Origin: Pectinophora gossypiella
Lineage: Eukaryota > Arthropoda > Insecta > Lepidoptera > Gelechiidae
Direction: 5' to 3'
Assembly (NCBI RefSeq): GCF_024362695.1
Contig: NC_065415.1
Span: 11,883,438 to 11,947,437, forward strand
DNA: 64,000 nucleotides
In this document: piece by piece, positions 1 through 10,640 of the stretch
Layout: each line of letters starts with the position of its first letter
How positions within the stretch are numbered: position 1 is the stretch's first letter
The notes under the pieces: model-generated
Told to the model about the DNA's origin: nothing
Database searches by the model: none
The model's input: only the letters and a program-made list of their open reading frames with translations
Position numbers and translations under genes: made by a program

Positions 1-440
1 ATGAAAGGCCGAAGGTCGGAAAGTTTGATAATATTTACTTATATTGTAATATATACCATAACAGTAAGATGCCTGATAATTATGATGGTGAGTTATATGC
101 GTAGATGAATTATGAAGTAGATAAGTAAAATAAGAATACGAATGATGAACTTACTTATGTAATTTCATCTTTTTCAAACACGAGCTTCAAAATTCAAGGA
201 CACGACTTCGATGTTGTAAGTTTAAATACTTAATTTGTTAGATTTCAAGTAAAGCTTTTTTAGTAAAAGTATAAAGTCTGAACAAGAAGTCATCATTCCT
301 TTAATATTTTTATTAAGAAAATACAATCTGCTATGTAAAGGTAAGTAATTTTGAAGTATAGGTTAACTGTGTAGATGTATACAGGTATAACAAGGAAAAA
401 AATGACGAGTAAAAATTTTTTTTTTTTTTTGTATTGAGAT
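1..440. other. Unique AT-rich DNA, no gene seen
   Basis: No open frame of note and no recognisable repeat. A poly-T run at about 417-430 leads into the repeat that follows. Confidence 0.5.
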
Positions 441-444
441 TGAT

Positions 445-530
445 CTGCCTTGTGGCAGATCAATCAGGTCAGGTCAGGCCTGTATCCCCGAAGGGGTAGG
501 CAGAGGTGTGTTGTATAAACAATCGTCGCG
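445..530 (+). repeat. Dispersed repeat fragment, 'CCCCGAAGGGG' family
   Basis: Contains a GGCCTGTATCCCCGAAGGGG block followed by TAGGCAGAGG. The same block recurs inverted and shortened at 29903-29945 and 54337-54372, so three copies lie in this window. I recall similar blocks in many moth genomes, but the parent element is not identified. No coding potential. Confidence 0.6.
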
Positions 531-719
531 CGCTATGTTTAAGTCTCATGTAACAGGGACCAAATGTATAAGGAAATACTTATTTCCAATTCAACCCAAA
601 GTAAAGACCACCCACGTCATCAGGTTCAGCCTTTATAAACACGTACCTTCAAATGCAAATAGTATGTTTAAAGAGAAGTACTGAATCCTGTCCCTCTTTA
701 GTATTCCTCCTGCCTATTC

Positions 720-915
720 TTTGCGGCGCTATCATGCACGGCGCACGGAAAGCGACGCGTGCGCGCAACGAACCGTCATCCTAATGACGCTGCAACGCCA
801 TTGATATTGCGCGTATATCGCGCGTGTATTGCACGTTTGGACGCACGATTTACCACTACGCGCTATTTACCGCCCACCACGACACTAAGGGACTGCGCAC
901 ACGGCGGACAATGGT
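720..915. other. CpG-rich pocket in AT-rich DNA
   Basis: This segment has many CG dinucleotides (GCGGCGC, CGACGCGTGCGCGC, ATATCGCGCGTG), unlike its surroundings. A 60-codon frame crosses it but has no recognisable similarity. It may be a young transposon fragment or an unmethylated regulatory island; nothing in the sequence decides between them. Confidence 0.35.
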
Positions 916-1203
916 CCGTAGCAGTGATATTTATGTATTAGGATAGCCGAAGTATTTTTTTTTGATAAAATTAAAGTTAAATGTCATTGTACTTTTATGT
1001 GATTTTATTGCTGTATTACAAGATTTTCCTAAATCCGAACGACTTTTCAATAAGTTTCCCAGCTTGGCCATAAAATAACTATTTTTAGAAGAAGGCCTAT
1101 TCTAGCTGTCCGCAAGAAGAATCTCATCATTTGACGAAAAAATCAATGAATAAAAAACAAAACAAGACATCGCTTGTTTTCAATGTAGGACCAAAAGAAA
1201 ACA

Positions 1204-1364
1204 GCGGGGTTAAAATGGCCACGTCGAAGCAATTCATCTAAGAAAGCAATATTGCTATTTGATATTTGTTTGCATTGCGCACTTACTTTTATAGACGCAA
1301 ATGTCAAATTGCAATATTGCTTTCTTAGATGAATTGCTTCGATGTGGCCATTTTAACCCCCCAG
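1204..1364. mobile_element. Palindromic MITE, family A, copy 1 (full length)
   Basis: Near-perfect inverted ends: GGGGTTAAAATGGCCAC at the left matches its reverse complement at the right, and the arms continue through GAAGCAATTCATCTAAGAAAGCAATATTGC. The whole ~160 bp folds as one hairpin with no coding capacity. Related copies lie at 3902-4020, 25118-25266 and 47246-47370. This is a non-autonomous DNA transposon type; the autonomous partner is not visible here. Confidence 0.85.
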
Positions 1365-1854
1365 TAATTATTAAAAACAAAGATTCTATGTAAAGTTTAA
1401 ACTACCTATAGTAAAATTATCTACTAGACAAGTTGCAAACAATTACAAGAACGACAGTGTAATTTAAGAATTTGACATGTCAACGTCAGTGATAGATGAC
1501 ACAGTCATTTTTTGCGAATACTCGTAGTGTCTTGACAACTTAAGTTCGCGGACAAAAGTAGTCATTTCTGTTCGGTAGACATTTTGTCCGTCGTTTGCTC
1601 AGCGACTTAGTCTGTGATCTATGGACGGACGCACTTTGTTTTAAAGTCTCAGGTTCAGCTTTATGGGGTGATTGAGTAATGGCTGGTGAAATTGTTTTTT
1701 CAATGGCTTTCCTGCTGCGGTGTGTTTGTTGGCATTCTTCAAATGGTCAGATTTATCACTCGCACTGTTATTAAAGAAAAAACTGACTAAGCTGTTAAAA
1801 CAGTAGTTTGACGTATTTTAATCGTAACTTAATTTTTTATTGAATATTTTTAAC

Positions 1855-1905
1855 CAGCTTCAAAAAAGTAAGAGGTTATCAATTTGACCCGTATATACGT
1901 AATGT
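1855..1905 (+). repeat. Dispersed repeat fragment (CTTCAAAAAAG...GAGGTT...CAATT)
   Basis: Shares a CTTCAAAAAAG / AGGAGGTTCTCAATTCGACC-like core with 8265-8315. That core is very common in Lepidoptera. Only the short core is preserved here, so the source element is not assigned. Confidence 0.55.
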
Positions 1906-1940
1906 TGTTGATTCCTTAGAAAAGGTTCAATACGATCTAC

Positions 1941-2085
1941 TCTGAACAGGCGTGCGTGTATGAAGCGATTGATGAACGTGGAGGAACCAAGAGAAGCATG
2001 TCAGGATTGAAGCAAATGGAATTTCATAGTCTCTGCTTACCCCGGTGGGAAATAGGCATGTGTTTATGTATGTTTGTTGTTGAAA
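1941..2085 (+). repeat. Retroposon 3' tail, family V, copy 1
   Basis: The block GGCGTGCGTGTATGAAGCGA... ending in GTGGGAAATAGGC and an ATGT-rich tail matches 18066-18190 (plus strand), 35597-35735 and 55098-55170 (both minus strand). The constant 3' end and variable 5' extent are typical of retroposed LINE or SINE tails. No intact ORF remains. Confidence 0.7.
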
Positions 2086-2369
2086 ATGCACAATATTCGT
2101 ATAATACGTAAGACTGTGTGCATTTTTTTTTCTTTAAATAAATGATCCAGTTGAAAGTTTTCTGGAATGGCGAAATTGGCTCCAAATTAACGTTTTAATA
2201 TTAAATATTTCATTCCCAATTGGGTCTTTGTAAACTAGCTTGCGGCGATATAGACGAAATTGAAAAAACTAAGAGTTGTCCAATGCAAACAATTATGACA
2301 ATCGATAATGACAGTGACAACTGACAGAATTGAATGTCCGTTAAAAAAGTGAGACCAATATAATCTTAA

Positions 2370-2640
2370 TCTAACGATGGGCTCACGATACGAAGGTTCC
2401 GGGTTCGAATCTTGGTGGGGATATATCATAAAAATTGGTGTGCTTAGGAAATTACAGGCTGTTCACCCGATTTTACAAAAGTAAGGTGATCTGTGCTTCG
2501 GAAGGCATGTTGGTCGGCTCTTACTGATGTAAATACGTAGTTATTACATAGGCCATGTCAGGACTAAATAGCACCTCCGACATCAGGGTTGATGACGTTG
2601 GTTCACTTCACAACTCGCACCATAGAAGAAGACTAAAATA
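2370..2640 (+). mobile_element. tRNA-headed SINE, family S, degenerate copy
   Basis: The tRNA-like head still holds the polymerase III B box (GGTTCCGGGTTCGAATCTT). The body then carries GTGCTTCGGAAGGCA, a GCCATGTCAGG block and a CATCAGGGTTGATGACGTTG block, in the same order as the full copies at 46556-46895 and 57871-58198. It is strongly diverged and has an internal deletion in the middle of the body. Confidence 0.8.
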
Positions 2641-2764
2641 TTTATCTGTAGATACGTTTTGTGTGGGTGTGAATTTATATGGGTCTGAGACCAGACTGGA
2701 AACAATCACGTCAATTCTAGTATTTCTTAAACAATCTAGCTTACTACGATAAGAACACTAGCAA

Positions 2765-2845
2765 ACATCAATCGGACGCAATAAACCCAGCTTACAGTCA
2801 ATACAGTACATTGACCAATCAGCACTTAATCCAGCATTTCCAGCA
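2765..2845 (-). repeat. Dispersed repeat, two-copy family
   Basis: Read on the minus strand, CTGGATTAAGTGCTGATTGG and the following 50 bp match 33205-33272 on the plus strand, including GTAAGC and TTTATT-TCCGAT blocks. Nature unknown. Confidence 0.55.
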
Positions 2846-3238
2846 ACATAGTGAACACAGGACAGCAGATGCCGACTCCCTCAAGCCAAATAACTTACAA
2901 TTAGATGTAAAAAATGGACGCTGTAAGCGCTTTTTGATGCGATCGCCGCTTGTTTGCTGCACAGACACGATTTCATTAGTAAGTTGAGGGATGTAGGAAG
3001 ATAAGTGTGCGAATTTTGCGATGCGTCAATAATTTTGTTTAACTATGAACACTGATAACATTGTACAAATGACTCATTTACATTGTATGCAACAATACTA
3101 TAAAATAAAAAAGGGGAACATGTGTCATGTGTCGCGCATACTATAGGCACCTTGTGCTTATGCTTATGTCTTGTTGATTTTGGAACTAAGTCGCTTTTAT
3201 GTAGGTCGTAATATATTATTGAAATACTTGAAATATGC

Positions 3239-3307
3239 ACTCCCCATTTGTCTGGCAAAGTAGTTAATGCCATCTGTGGCAAATCTACAATAAATCACGT
3301 CAAATAA
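3239..3307 (+). repeat. A-tailed retroposon, family P, 3' fragment
   Basis: Holds only the last ~65 bp of family P: TCCCCATTTGTCTGGC, AGTAGTTAATGCCATCTG, then CACGTCAAA. All copies in the window share this 3' end and are truncated at different 5' points, as expected for target-primed retroposition. Confidence 0.7.
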
Positions 3308-3493
3308 AACTTATCACTCTCTCTCTTTCTCTTATAAAAATAAAATAAAATTAAATACTACAAAGTTCTACTCCCTTATTTAAGTAGATAGTAATTAGAG
3401 GATAACTGTTATAGGCCATAGTTTAGTAAGTAACATTGTAAAACAATTATATTAAGCTGTTGGTATCCCAAATAAACATAAATAAATATAATC

Positions 3494-3668
3494 CTCCGTG
3501 CTTCGGAAAACACGTTAAGCCGTTGGTCCCGGCTGCATTAGCAGTCGTTAATAACCATCAATCCGCACTGGGCCCGCGTGATGGTTTAAGGCTCGATCTC
3601 CCTATCCATCCATGGGGAAGGCCCGTGCCCCAGCAGTGGGGACGTTAATGGGCTGGTGATGATGATGA
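3494..3668 (+). mobile_element. 5S/tRNA-headed SINE, family F, 3' part
   Basis: Begins inside the core (CCGTGCTTCGG...CACGTTAAGCCGTTGGTC), runs through CCGCACTGGGCCCGCGTG and CCCCAGCAGTGGGGACGTTA, and ends in a TGATGATGATGA tail. The 5' 5S-like head seen at 25321 is missing here. It is a 5'-truncated copy with no coding capacity. Confidence 0.8.
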
Positions 3669-3901
3669 AATAAATAAATACAACATACATTACTGCACAT
3701 AATAATAGACACAAACAGACTGTACACGTCCCACTGCTAAGCACAGCACTCCGCTCATGAATCGAAGAGGTATATGCCAGGGGTACTCCACCACTGAGCT
3801 CCACTACGAAATTGTGGAAAAGCGTAAAAAAAGAATGTCAACGGTCTTTGTAATTTTATCAAAGGACGTATTGTCCGGTACGAATATGATAGCTAATATA
3901 A

Positions 3902-4022
3902 TAAGGGTGTCGAAAAGACCACATTGTATCAATTCGTCTAAAAAGCAATCTTGCAATTTGACATTTGCGCATGTCTGTTTTAGACGAATTGCTTCAATAT
4001 GGCAATTTTATCCCTCTGTTCT
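3902..4022. mobile_element. Palindromic MITE, family A, copy 2 (diverged)
   Basis: Inverted arms ATTCGTCTAAAAAGCAAT / ATTGCT...AGACGAATTGCTTC surround a CAATTTGACATTTGCGCAT centre shared with the other family A copies. The ends are decayed (AAGGGTGTCGAAAAG against a CAATTTTATCCCTCT right end). Confidence 0.75.
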
Positions 4023-4029
4023 CTTAAAA

Positions 4030-4975
4030 AAAACTTAAGAATTATCATTGGACGGAGTTATTGGTAATCAACATAATTATAGTAGAGGTTGATGGTTTTC
4101 TATAATGCAAGCATATTATACTGCAATTTCGTATAAAACTGTAACATACGATTGTAACATAATTGTCAGGTAACAATTCCTTCTTTCTACATTTCTCTAT
4201 CCCCACACAATAATTGCGCTTTCCATTGTGTGCTGGCCACAAATTAAAAAGTATAAAATTACGTAATTCTAGCATGACACGGTAATTGCGATGCCGCATC
4301 CATTGGCGGTACTTTTTCACAACATTCCCTTTCGAAGCGAAGAAGAATTTTTTGCGACCGACCATCGAGTCGTTCGAGAAGTTTTTACTTCGACCGCGGA
4401 CGACAGAATTTTTTGCCGAACCCGAATTCATCTCACCATGTCAAGTACCCATATATTTCAGTAGGTGCTCGCTGATGACCGATGTAATTGATTGATTTCG
4501 TTGTAAATAAACCTTATTTTTGTCTCGGGTTCACATTTTTTGTTTCCGTTGTTAAGGACAACTCTTTGCCATTGCGATTTTTTTCGTCAGCTCCTTAAAG
4601 CCATTTTTTGTCCAGTTCCTTCTTTGAACTACAGTATTTTGAAATCGTACTTATATTTCATCTTTAAGTAGGTGGTGACTACACTGTCCATCACTGTCAT
4701 TTGGTGGTAAACCGCGTCAAAATTCTTTTTCAATAAAATATTGAAACAGCCAGAACAAAAGCTAACTAAGATTGACTTTATCAATCAACATTACTAGGTA
4801 TTTAGTAAGTATAAACCAAAATATAAGAATAATAATCATTCTGTTGCGTTTAGAAAGTGGCGATATTGAAATCCACTGCGTTCAGATGCCCTTCCACTTT
4901 TCAATTCAAAACAATTCCCATATCAAAATTTACGATCGTAATATTTTAATTTCTTATCACGATATACATTTTGTT
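4030..4975. other. Unique sequence, no firm gene
   Basis: A 128-codon minus-strand frame at 4045-4431 and a 69-codon plus frame overlap here, but neither shows a recognisable domain or codon pattern. The stretch 4290-4440 is more GC-rich than its surroundings. An AATAAA signal near 4507 could be a polyadenylation site, though no gene upstream supports one. Confidence 0.35.
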
Positions 4976-4979
4976 TCAG

Positions 4980-5086
4980 ATACGAACAGCGAATTTCCAA
5001 TAAGAGGAAGCGAGTATCGAATTAAGCGAAACATCGAGTCCATCGAAAGGATAACGGGGAGATCGATTCGATCTCTTATCGGTTGA
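4980..5086 (+). CDS. Possible terminal exon fragment (unidentified)
   Basis: A good splice acceptor (ACATTTTGTTTCAG ending at 4979) precedes a purine-rich open stretch encoding a charged peptide rich in Arg, Glu, Ile and Ser, ending at TGA 5084-5086. AATAAA-like signals follow near 5377 and 5420. I do not recognise the peptide. No partner exon is evident, so this may equally be a noncoding RNA exon or chance. Confidence 0.15.
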
Positions 5087-5559
5087 AACCAATCATCAAC
5101 CGTTGAAGAGGCGTGAACCCAACGGTTGAATTATGACGTCGATAAATTGAACAAAGTCAACATATTAAACAATCGCGGTTGCTTCGCATCATTCAATTAA
5201 AGCTTCAGTGTGAAGCCAACAGCACTGTGATTGAGATCAATATCACGGGTTTAATAAAAGTGATTTGTTCCCTACGTGGTCTGAAGCAAAAAGGTTACAT
5301 TTTGGAGTATGCTCTGTAAATTCGACTGGCGTCCAAAGAGTGTATGTACACAGCTATTGTGTATAGACTAGACAAATAAAAAATTGTGATCTTGTCTGTA
5401 AAATCCTATTTCCTTAAGAAAATAAAAACCTTTCAATATTATGCAATATTGTCGCGGTAATTTGAGGATTCGAAAATTGAATGACAACTGAACATGTTAA
5501 GTAACATCAAGAGTATAATACACATTGATTCAATTATATTTTTAAATTATTTGCGTCCT

Positions 5560-5850
5560 ATTTTAGGATATGCTTCTATGCTGTTCTGGGAGCAAATAAA
5601 AAACGTAGAAAACGTTCAGCTGCTTGTCTTCCCGGGCATGTCGTAAAAACCGACAGAGGGATTGTGTCATCTAACATGATGGGACTAATGTTATGGGCGA
5701 TAGGCTGATCCCTTATCACCATAAGGTTCATCATATCCAGCTTACGACATCGTATCAACAGTGGCTGCAAGTTGTCTTTGATTACTTGTGGCTCTGCCCA
5801 CCCCATTAGGGATTACGGGCGTGAGTTTATGTATGTATGTATGTATGTAT
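5560..5850 (+). repeat. Retroposon 3' region, family W, longest copy
   Basis: Contains CTGTTCTGGGAGC, GTTCAGCTGCTTGTCTTCCC, a CATAAGGTTCATC block, TGTGGCTCTGCCCACCCCAT, and an ATGTATGTATG tail. Shorter related copies lie at 29110-29285, 32530-32590 and 57528-57615. The terminal GGGCGTGAGTTTATGTATG is almost the same as the end of family V, so the two families share a 3' tail. A 76-codon minus frame inside is incidental. Confidence 0.75.
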
Positions 5851-5864
5851 TTTAGGATACTGGC

Positions 5865-6065
5865 TTGAGGCTATGTGTGTGTGTGTTTTGGTCGCTTTAT
5901 TTTCTCTTACTATCCATTTGGGTATATAGTCGCCAGCTTATGTTACGCTTGTGTTGTGTTTGTGTGTGTGTTGTGTTACATTTATGTGTTAATTACGTCT
6001 CCACCCTAGCAAGACATGCCAATATGAGTTAATATAGAGGTTGCATAATATATGTATGTATGTAA
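5865..6065. repeat. GT-rich simple sequence and ATGT repeats
   Basis: Interrupted GT runs (about 5874-5888, 5949-5972) and a short TATG run near 6050-6063. Low complexity only. Confidence 0.7.
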
Positions 6066-6069
6066 TAAA

Positions 6070-7385
6070 GCAGATGGCGACTTCCATATCCGTCTGTATC
6101 GTTTTTTGTCGGACCCCTCGGAACGATGATAATAGAAACAACGGGAGTGTCGTTCGAAAGGGTTACCGTGTTTTTATTAGAGCCTCCAAATGTGTTTTTC
6201 GAATGCGTTAAAAGGAAACAACAGATCGCATATCTATAGGAAATATATAAGCGAAAATTAATGCTAATAAGGAATATTGTTTACTTTTGTATTATTTTCT
6301 CTGCACTACACTTCTGTGGCACCAGTCACAAGTCAGGTTCAATTTATGGAACAAACTTTTACAATAAATTCATTATGGTCTGGGTGTTTCTTGATCAGCC
6401 TTGTGGTAGAGTAAGCATCAAGAGCAACATGGATAATTCTCAGTTTCTCTTTTTTATACTTTTTTAATTTATTTTAGTTTAAACGGAGTTTTTCATTTAA
6501 AAACTGAAAGTCCACTGCACTAAGTAATAGAGTGAGTAATATTACCCTACTGACTTTATTTTTTAAATTTGATGGCATAATATTTATTTTGGTTTTATTT
6601 TGCATAATATTTATTTTGGTTTTATTTTTGATTTGTTCTTTTTCGAACGGGAAGTTTTCCCGCCTTTTTGAAAGGCGGTGGCGGGAATTTTGTTCTGTTG
6701 CGGGAATCTGCTATGAAGAGTTGAAGAACTAACATTGTTTATGAAAATATAACATTATTCAAGAGAATTGTTTTGATTACGACGAGCACCTCCCCACCTG
6801 AGTGCAGTAGTATTATCACAAGTCATTGATGTGTTACCCTCGTTGGGTTAAATAGTTTAATGGAGAACTTCTTACTGATTGGATAGCTTTATGAAGCCAA
6901 AACCAACCTCTTAATAACGACACAATAATGCCTACTTTCTAAACAATTTTCATATAAGATAAAAATCTTTTTTATCGCAAGGACTTTCCTTATAATTTAT
7001 ACCTAAGTATTATAGAAGTTCCTACAAGAAATGGCAGCTTAATTGGAAGGCTGGCACGCCACCGAGCGTGACTCGCTGTGGTGACAGTTTGAATTCTTAA
7101 TTATGTAAAATATAGCAATTGGCACACCCTCGCCAATTTACTGTTTGCAAATATCATTCAGCGAAAACTGCCTGGTGTCATGGGCGAAAAACGAATTAAG
7201 GCTATTCGATACAATACATTTAAGAATTTCCTAATCCTTCCTAGAGTGAAAACAACTCTTACCCTAACTTATATACATAACTATATATAATAATATATAT
7301 TAGTTTAGTTAAAGAGAAGTAAAATATTCATTCTTTTTTACTTGTAACTAATTATATTTTTTTTGCTACTTAGCAATAATGCCAC
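6070..7385. other. Unique AT-rich DNA, no gene seen
   Basis: Short frames at 6261-6467 and 6532-6732 are hydrophobic translations of AT-rich DNA and resemble nothing I know. At 6580-6630 a GGTTTTATTT-containing segment is directly duplicated (about 24-bp unit, two copies). Confidence 0.45.
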
Positions 7386-7389
7386 CTAT

Positions 7390-7540
7390 TGTATGGTCAC
7401 GAGCATTAATATGTATACACTTTGGTACCATGTCACATTAACTTTTTTGACAAATTGAACTGTAAGTCTCACTAAATGTCAAATATGTTAGTGCAACAGA
7501 GTCCAAAAGTGGGTACATTATATTGCTCATGACTGTACAC
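7390..7540. mobile_element. MITE, family C, copy 1
   Basis: A 150-bp element with imperfect inverted ends (TGTATGGTCACGAGCATTAA against the complement of TATTGCTCATGACTGTAC). It is nearly identical along its length to 17639-17790. It is AT-rich and noncoding. The paired copies fix both boundaries. Confidence 0.85.
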
Positions 7541-7560
7541 ATTCTATTTCTTCAATTTAA

Positions 7561-7676
7561 AGATTTTCCGCATTGCATCAACTACTTGGTCGGGCAAATG
7601 GGGAGAGCTGAGGGCTCTTACCCGGTATAAAATTTAAGATGTCCTGAGGGTGCCCAGTGTGGCGCGCAACTCGGGA
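7561..7676 (-). repeat. A-tailed retroposon, family P, minus-strand fragment
   Basis: Carries the ACTACTTGGTCGGGCAAATG, GGGCTCTTACCCGGTA and GAGGGTGCCCAG blocks of family P in reverse orientation. The next 3' fragment, 50 bp away, lies in the opposite orientation. Confidence 0.7.
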
Positions 7677-7728
7677 AAAAAATCATCATCAAAGTTGGAC
7701 TAGATAAATACCCAAATGCAATAAACGA

Positions 7729-7795
7729 TCAAGTAGTTAATGCCATCTGCGGCAAATCTACAATAAGTCATGTCAAAAAAAAAAAGAAACTGCGA
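7729..7795 (+). repeat. A-tailed retroposon, family P, 3' fragment with A-tail
   Basis: AAGTAGTTAATGCCATCTGC through AAGTCATGTC, followed by an A-run of 11. The A-run is the clearest example of the poly(A) end that defines this family as a retroposon. Confidence 0.75.
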
Positions 7796-8264
7796 ATTTA
7801 GATACCTATGTTATGTACATTGAGCTACCAATATGGTCATATGGTAGCTCAATGTCCTTATGTGTCTTTTCAACATTGATATAAGGATCGTAAAAATCTC
7901 TTTTAAAACCGATTTAAGCCCCTTCTGCCATTAGTTCGTAAAGACATTTTAATGTCCAAAAGGAGGTTATCTGTATAAAACGAAAAAGTAGAACTAGGGT
8001 TCTTGCCCTGTTGACGTGTATAATGAATTTTATTGCATACGACACAGTGACGAATAGGCAGGGTGTACAACACCGTGGCTTGATGTCAAAGAGTAGGTAG
8101 GTACAGCTGTGCTAACTAGATTAAAATGTTTCGTCATATAAGAGCGCTGTTTTGAGAATAGCTAGATTGATACTTTTGCCTGTTTATTAAATAAATCAAA
8201 CGTCGAGATATCTATCAACGATTATGTTTGCAAGAACGATTAGAGGAAAGAAAAGTCTCATTAC

Positions 8265-8315
8265 CGACTTCAAAAAAGGAGGAGGTTCTCAATTCGACCG
8301 TATATATATATACAT
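8265..8315 (+). repeat. Dispersed repeat fragment (GACTTCAAAAAAGGAGGAGG)
   Basis: Better preserved counterpart of 1855-1905, followed by a TATATATATACATATAT run. The source element is not assigned. Confidence 0.6.
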
Positions 8316-8461
8316 ATATTTTATCGATCATTATTATTTTTCAAACCAAAAATAAACTATTAAGAATCATTTTTTTCTGATTGCATTAAGTTTTTTCTAC
8401 CTAAGTGAATCCAATAGGTACCCGTTAGATATTTCCATATCAGACATAACAACACTAAGTT

Positions 8462-8596
8462 ACTTATTAGCCGTAAAAACACCTCCACCAACCTGCAGTG
8501 GAGCAACGCATATACTCCATACCCTCTCCGGTTGATTGAAGCGAAGCCTGTACCCAGCAATGGGACGTATATAGGCTGTTTATGTTTTATGTATGA
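8462..8596 (+). mobile_element. RTE-type LINE 3' end, family R
   Basis: ATTAGCCGTAAAAACACC, CCTGCAGTGGAGCA, CCGGTTGATTGAAG and CAATGGGACGTATATAGGCT, then a TTTATGT-type tail. It matches 22620-22790 and, inverted, 41283-41371. It is a 3' untranslated fragment, and the 66-codon minus frame through it is incidental. Confidence 0.75.
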
Positions 8597-8599
8597 CGT

Positions 8600-9262
8600 G
8601 ACAACATGTATTTAGTTTATAAGCGTCATTGAACTTGATATTCCTACAAACTGTAACCTGTAAAGAATGAAAATAAAATCACTACGCGTTACCATTCCAT
8701 AGTCTTTGGCTTAAGGGCAAGGCATTGCGTGACAAACTGGCGTCGCACGCACGCTGTCAAATGATAACTCTATGTCTATCAATTTCTACAGCAATGGAAC
8801 ACCACACTGGTGTGCTTAAAGTTTATTACGACCTCCATAGATAAGCGGACCCAATAGAATTAAAAACAAAGCCATAAGCGCCATTTGTTTTGCCTTTTAA
8901 ATATGAAATTTTCGGGACCAAGGTGTTTGGAACAAGGTATTTTGAATTTTCAGCCCTTTGTTTGCATGTTGTTAACTGAGGCTTATTAATTGAGTCCATT
9001 GTTGTAACGCTTTTTGATATTGGTTTAATTTCTTGTTGGTATTAATTTTACAGGATGAAGTGGACTTTTTAGACTTGTTTTTCGTTTATATAGGACTCAT
9101 TTTGTTTTGTGATTAAGTTTTTTATCGTACACGATTCATGGTGTTACGGTAGTTAAGAATTTGAATACAATTATGAAGGCAGTATTTTTAATACAATTTC
9201 CAGTAGCAGATTCGCCTGGAATAAAGCTAAATGGTGTTAAAATATGGAAAGTTAATTCTAAT
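8600..9262. other. Unique AT-rich DNA, no gene seen
   Basis: Nothing recognisable: no frame above 60 codons and no match to the repeat families found elsewhere in the window. Confidence 0.45.
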
Positions 9263-9265
9263 TAG

Positions 9266-9455
9266 ATTTTTTTATGACGTGACTTATTGTAGATTTGCCG
9301 CAGATGGTATTAACTTGGCCAGACAAATGGGGAGCGCTGAAGGCTCTCACCCGGTACAACGTTTAAGACAACAGGCCTGAAGGTGCCCAGTTGGGCGAGA
9401 ACCTCGGCTCAGATCGTCGTCTGAGAGGAAAAATATTAGAATTCTAGTTAGAGAT
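9266..9455 (-). mobile_element. A-tailed retroposon, family P, minus-strand copy
   Basis: A T-run at 9267-9273 (the poly(A) tail on the other strand) followed by ATGACGTGACTTATTGTAG, GCCGCAGATGGTATTAA, GAGCGCTGAAGGCTCTCACC, GTGCCCAGTTGGGCGAGAAC and CGTCGTCTGAGAGG. A small deletion removed part of the AACTACTTGG block. Confidence 0.8.
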
Positions 9456-10545
9456 AGGTATTTAAATGTAAAATTCGAGCAACTATTAACTTATTTTAAA
9501 ACACAGGACTAAACTAGCTCTATCTCTTTCTTGCGTTACTTGTAAGAAAAGGACAGCACTAGTGACATTATGTTAAGTTTTTATCCGCACGAATAGGCAC
9601 CAATGTCTCTTAAGGTAACAGGATCATAACAAATGTTGAACTCATTATAACGAAATATAAACTACCTGCCTTTTACGTCTTACCGCTACATTCTTATATC
9701 AAATTAAATTCATAATTAAATTCATCGAATACAACGCAAACTTGTAAGAACAAACACATCGGAGCCTTTAAATAATTTATCACCGAACTGAACAGCAAAA
9801 ATCACGCCCGAAATACTCGGGAACATATCAGAACGGGATCTGTAAATCTGTCACGTACATTCACGTGAAAAGAGATGATCAAAACCCACTTCGTAAAAAC
9901 ACACCATTAGTATTCAGGTCCAATTTTAGCGACCGCTGAGGGCAAATGTGTCCACATCATCTTTATTAATGACAACAAATTAAGCATGGTTTAAGCCCGG
10001 TGCACCCGATTTTTCTCTTTCAGGCCCCAAATTAACTACACCGAATTCTACTTAAGCCCCAGAGGTAAAGGATTTTAAAATTTTAATTAAAAATAAATGC
10101 GCAAATTTATCATCGCTTGTGAGGTAAATAATATTATTAATTTATGAAGCGTATTCGCTTTACTGCAGTCATGAAGCATCATCAGTTGGTTGATTTCCGC
10201 ACTTTACAATATAATATTGCTGCCAATACGTGTTTCAATACTAGTTATATTTTTAAGCACATATAATATAATTATAATAAGTATGTCGGAATATAAGATC
10301 ATCAAAAGGGGAATTAAGCATGATCTTTCTTTCTTAAAAAAATAATAAATTGAAATACGAATAAATGTTGATAACGAATCACAATCCAGTAAAAAATTCA
10401 AACAAAGAACATTCTATTCCAATCTGAGCATTGTACCATAAAATGGAGCTGGCAAGTTAATTTTACACGTTTAAAAAGAAGTTTAAAAATTCGAATCGAA
10501 TTCGGCGACATTCGCGCGCTTTTATTCCTTTTTTAACGTTCCTGT
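9456..10545. other. Unique AT-rich DNA, no gene seen
   Basis: No supported feature. A minus frame of 65 codons at 10204-10401 is an AT-rich hydrophobic translation without recognisable features. Confidence 0.4.
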
Positions 10546-10548
10546 TTC

Positions 10549-10640
10549 ATAATTACTTGCGCGCTGGTGTCGCCAGTGCGTTTGACAGGTGGTGCGCGAA
10601 GTAATTGCAGCCGGGGGTCATGCGGTTCGAAGACTTACGG
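10549..10640. repeat. Hairpin-like repeat, empty relative of the 11.26/17.53-kb insertion site
   Basis: GGTGTCGCC-GTGCGTTTGAC, AGGT (10587-10590), then GGTGCGCGAAGTAATTGCAG. The left part matches 11241-11260 and the right part matches 17531-17575, the two flanks of the large transposon. It also folds on itself (AATTACTTGCGCGC against GTGCGCGAAGTAATT). Confidence 0.6.

Noticed and set aside
4045..4431. 128-codon minus-strand frame
   Set aside because: No recognisable motif, no splice or start context, and an AT-driven composition in its second half. Left as unassigned sequence.
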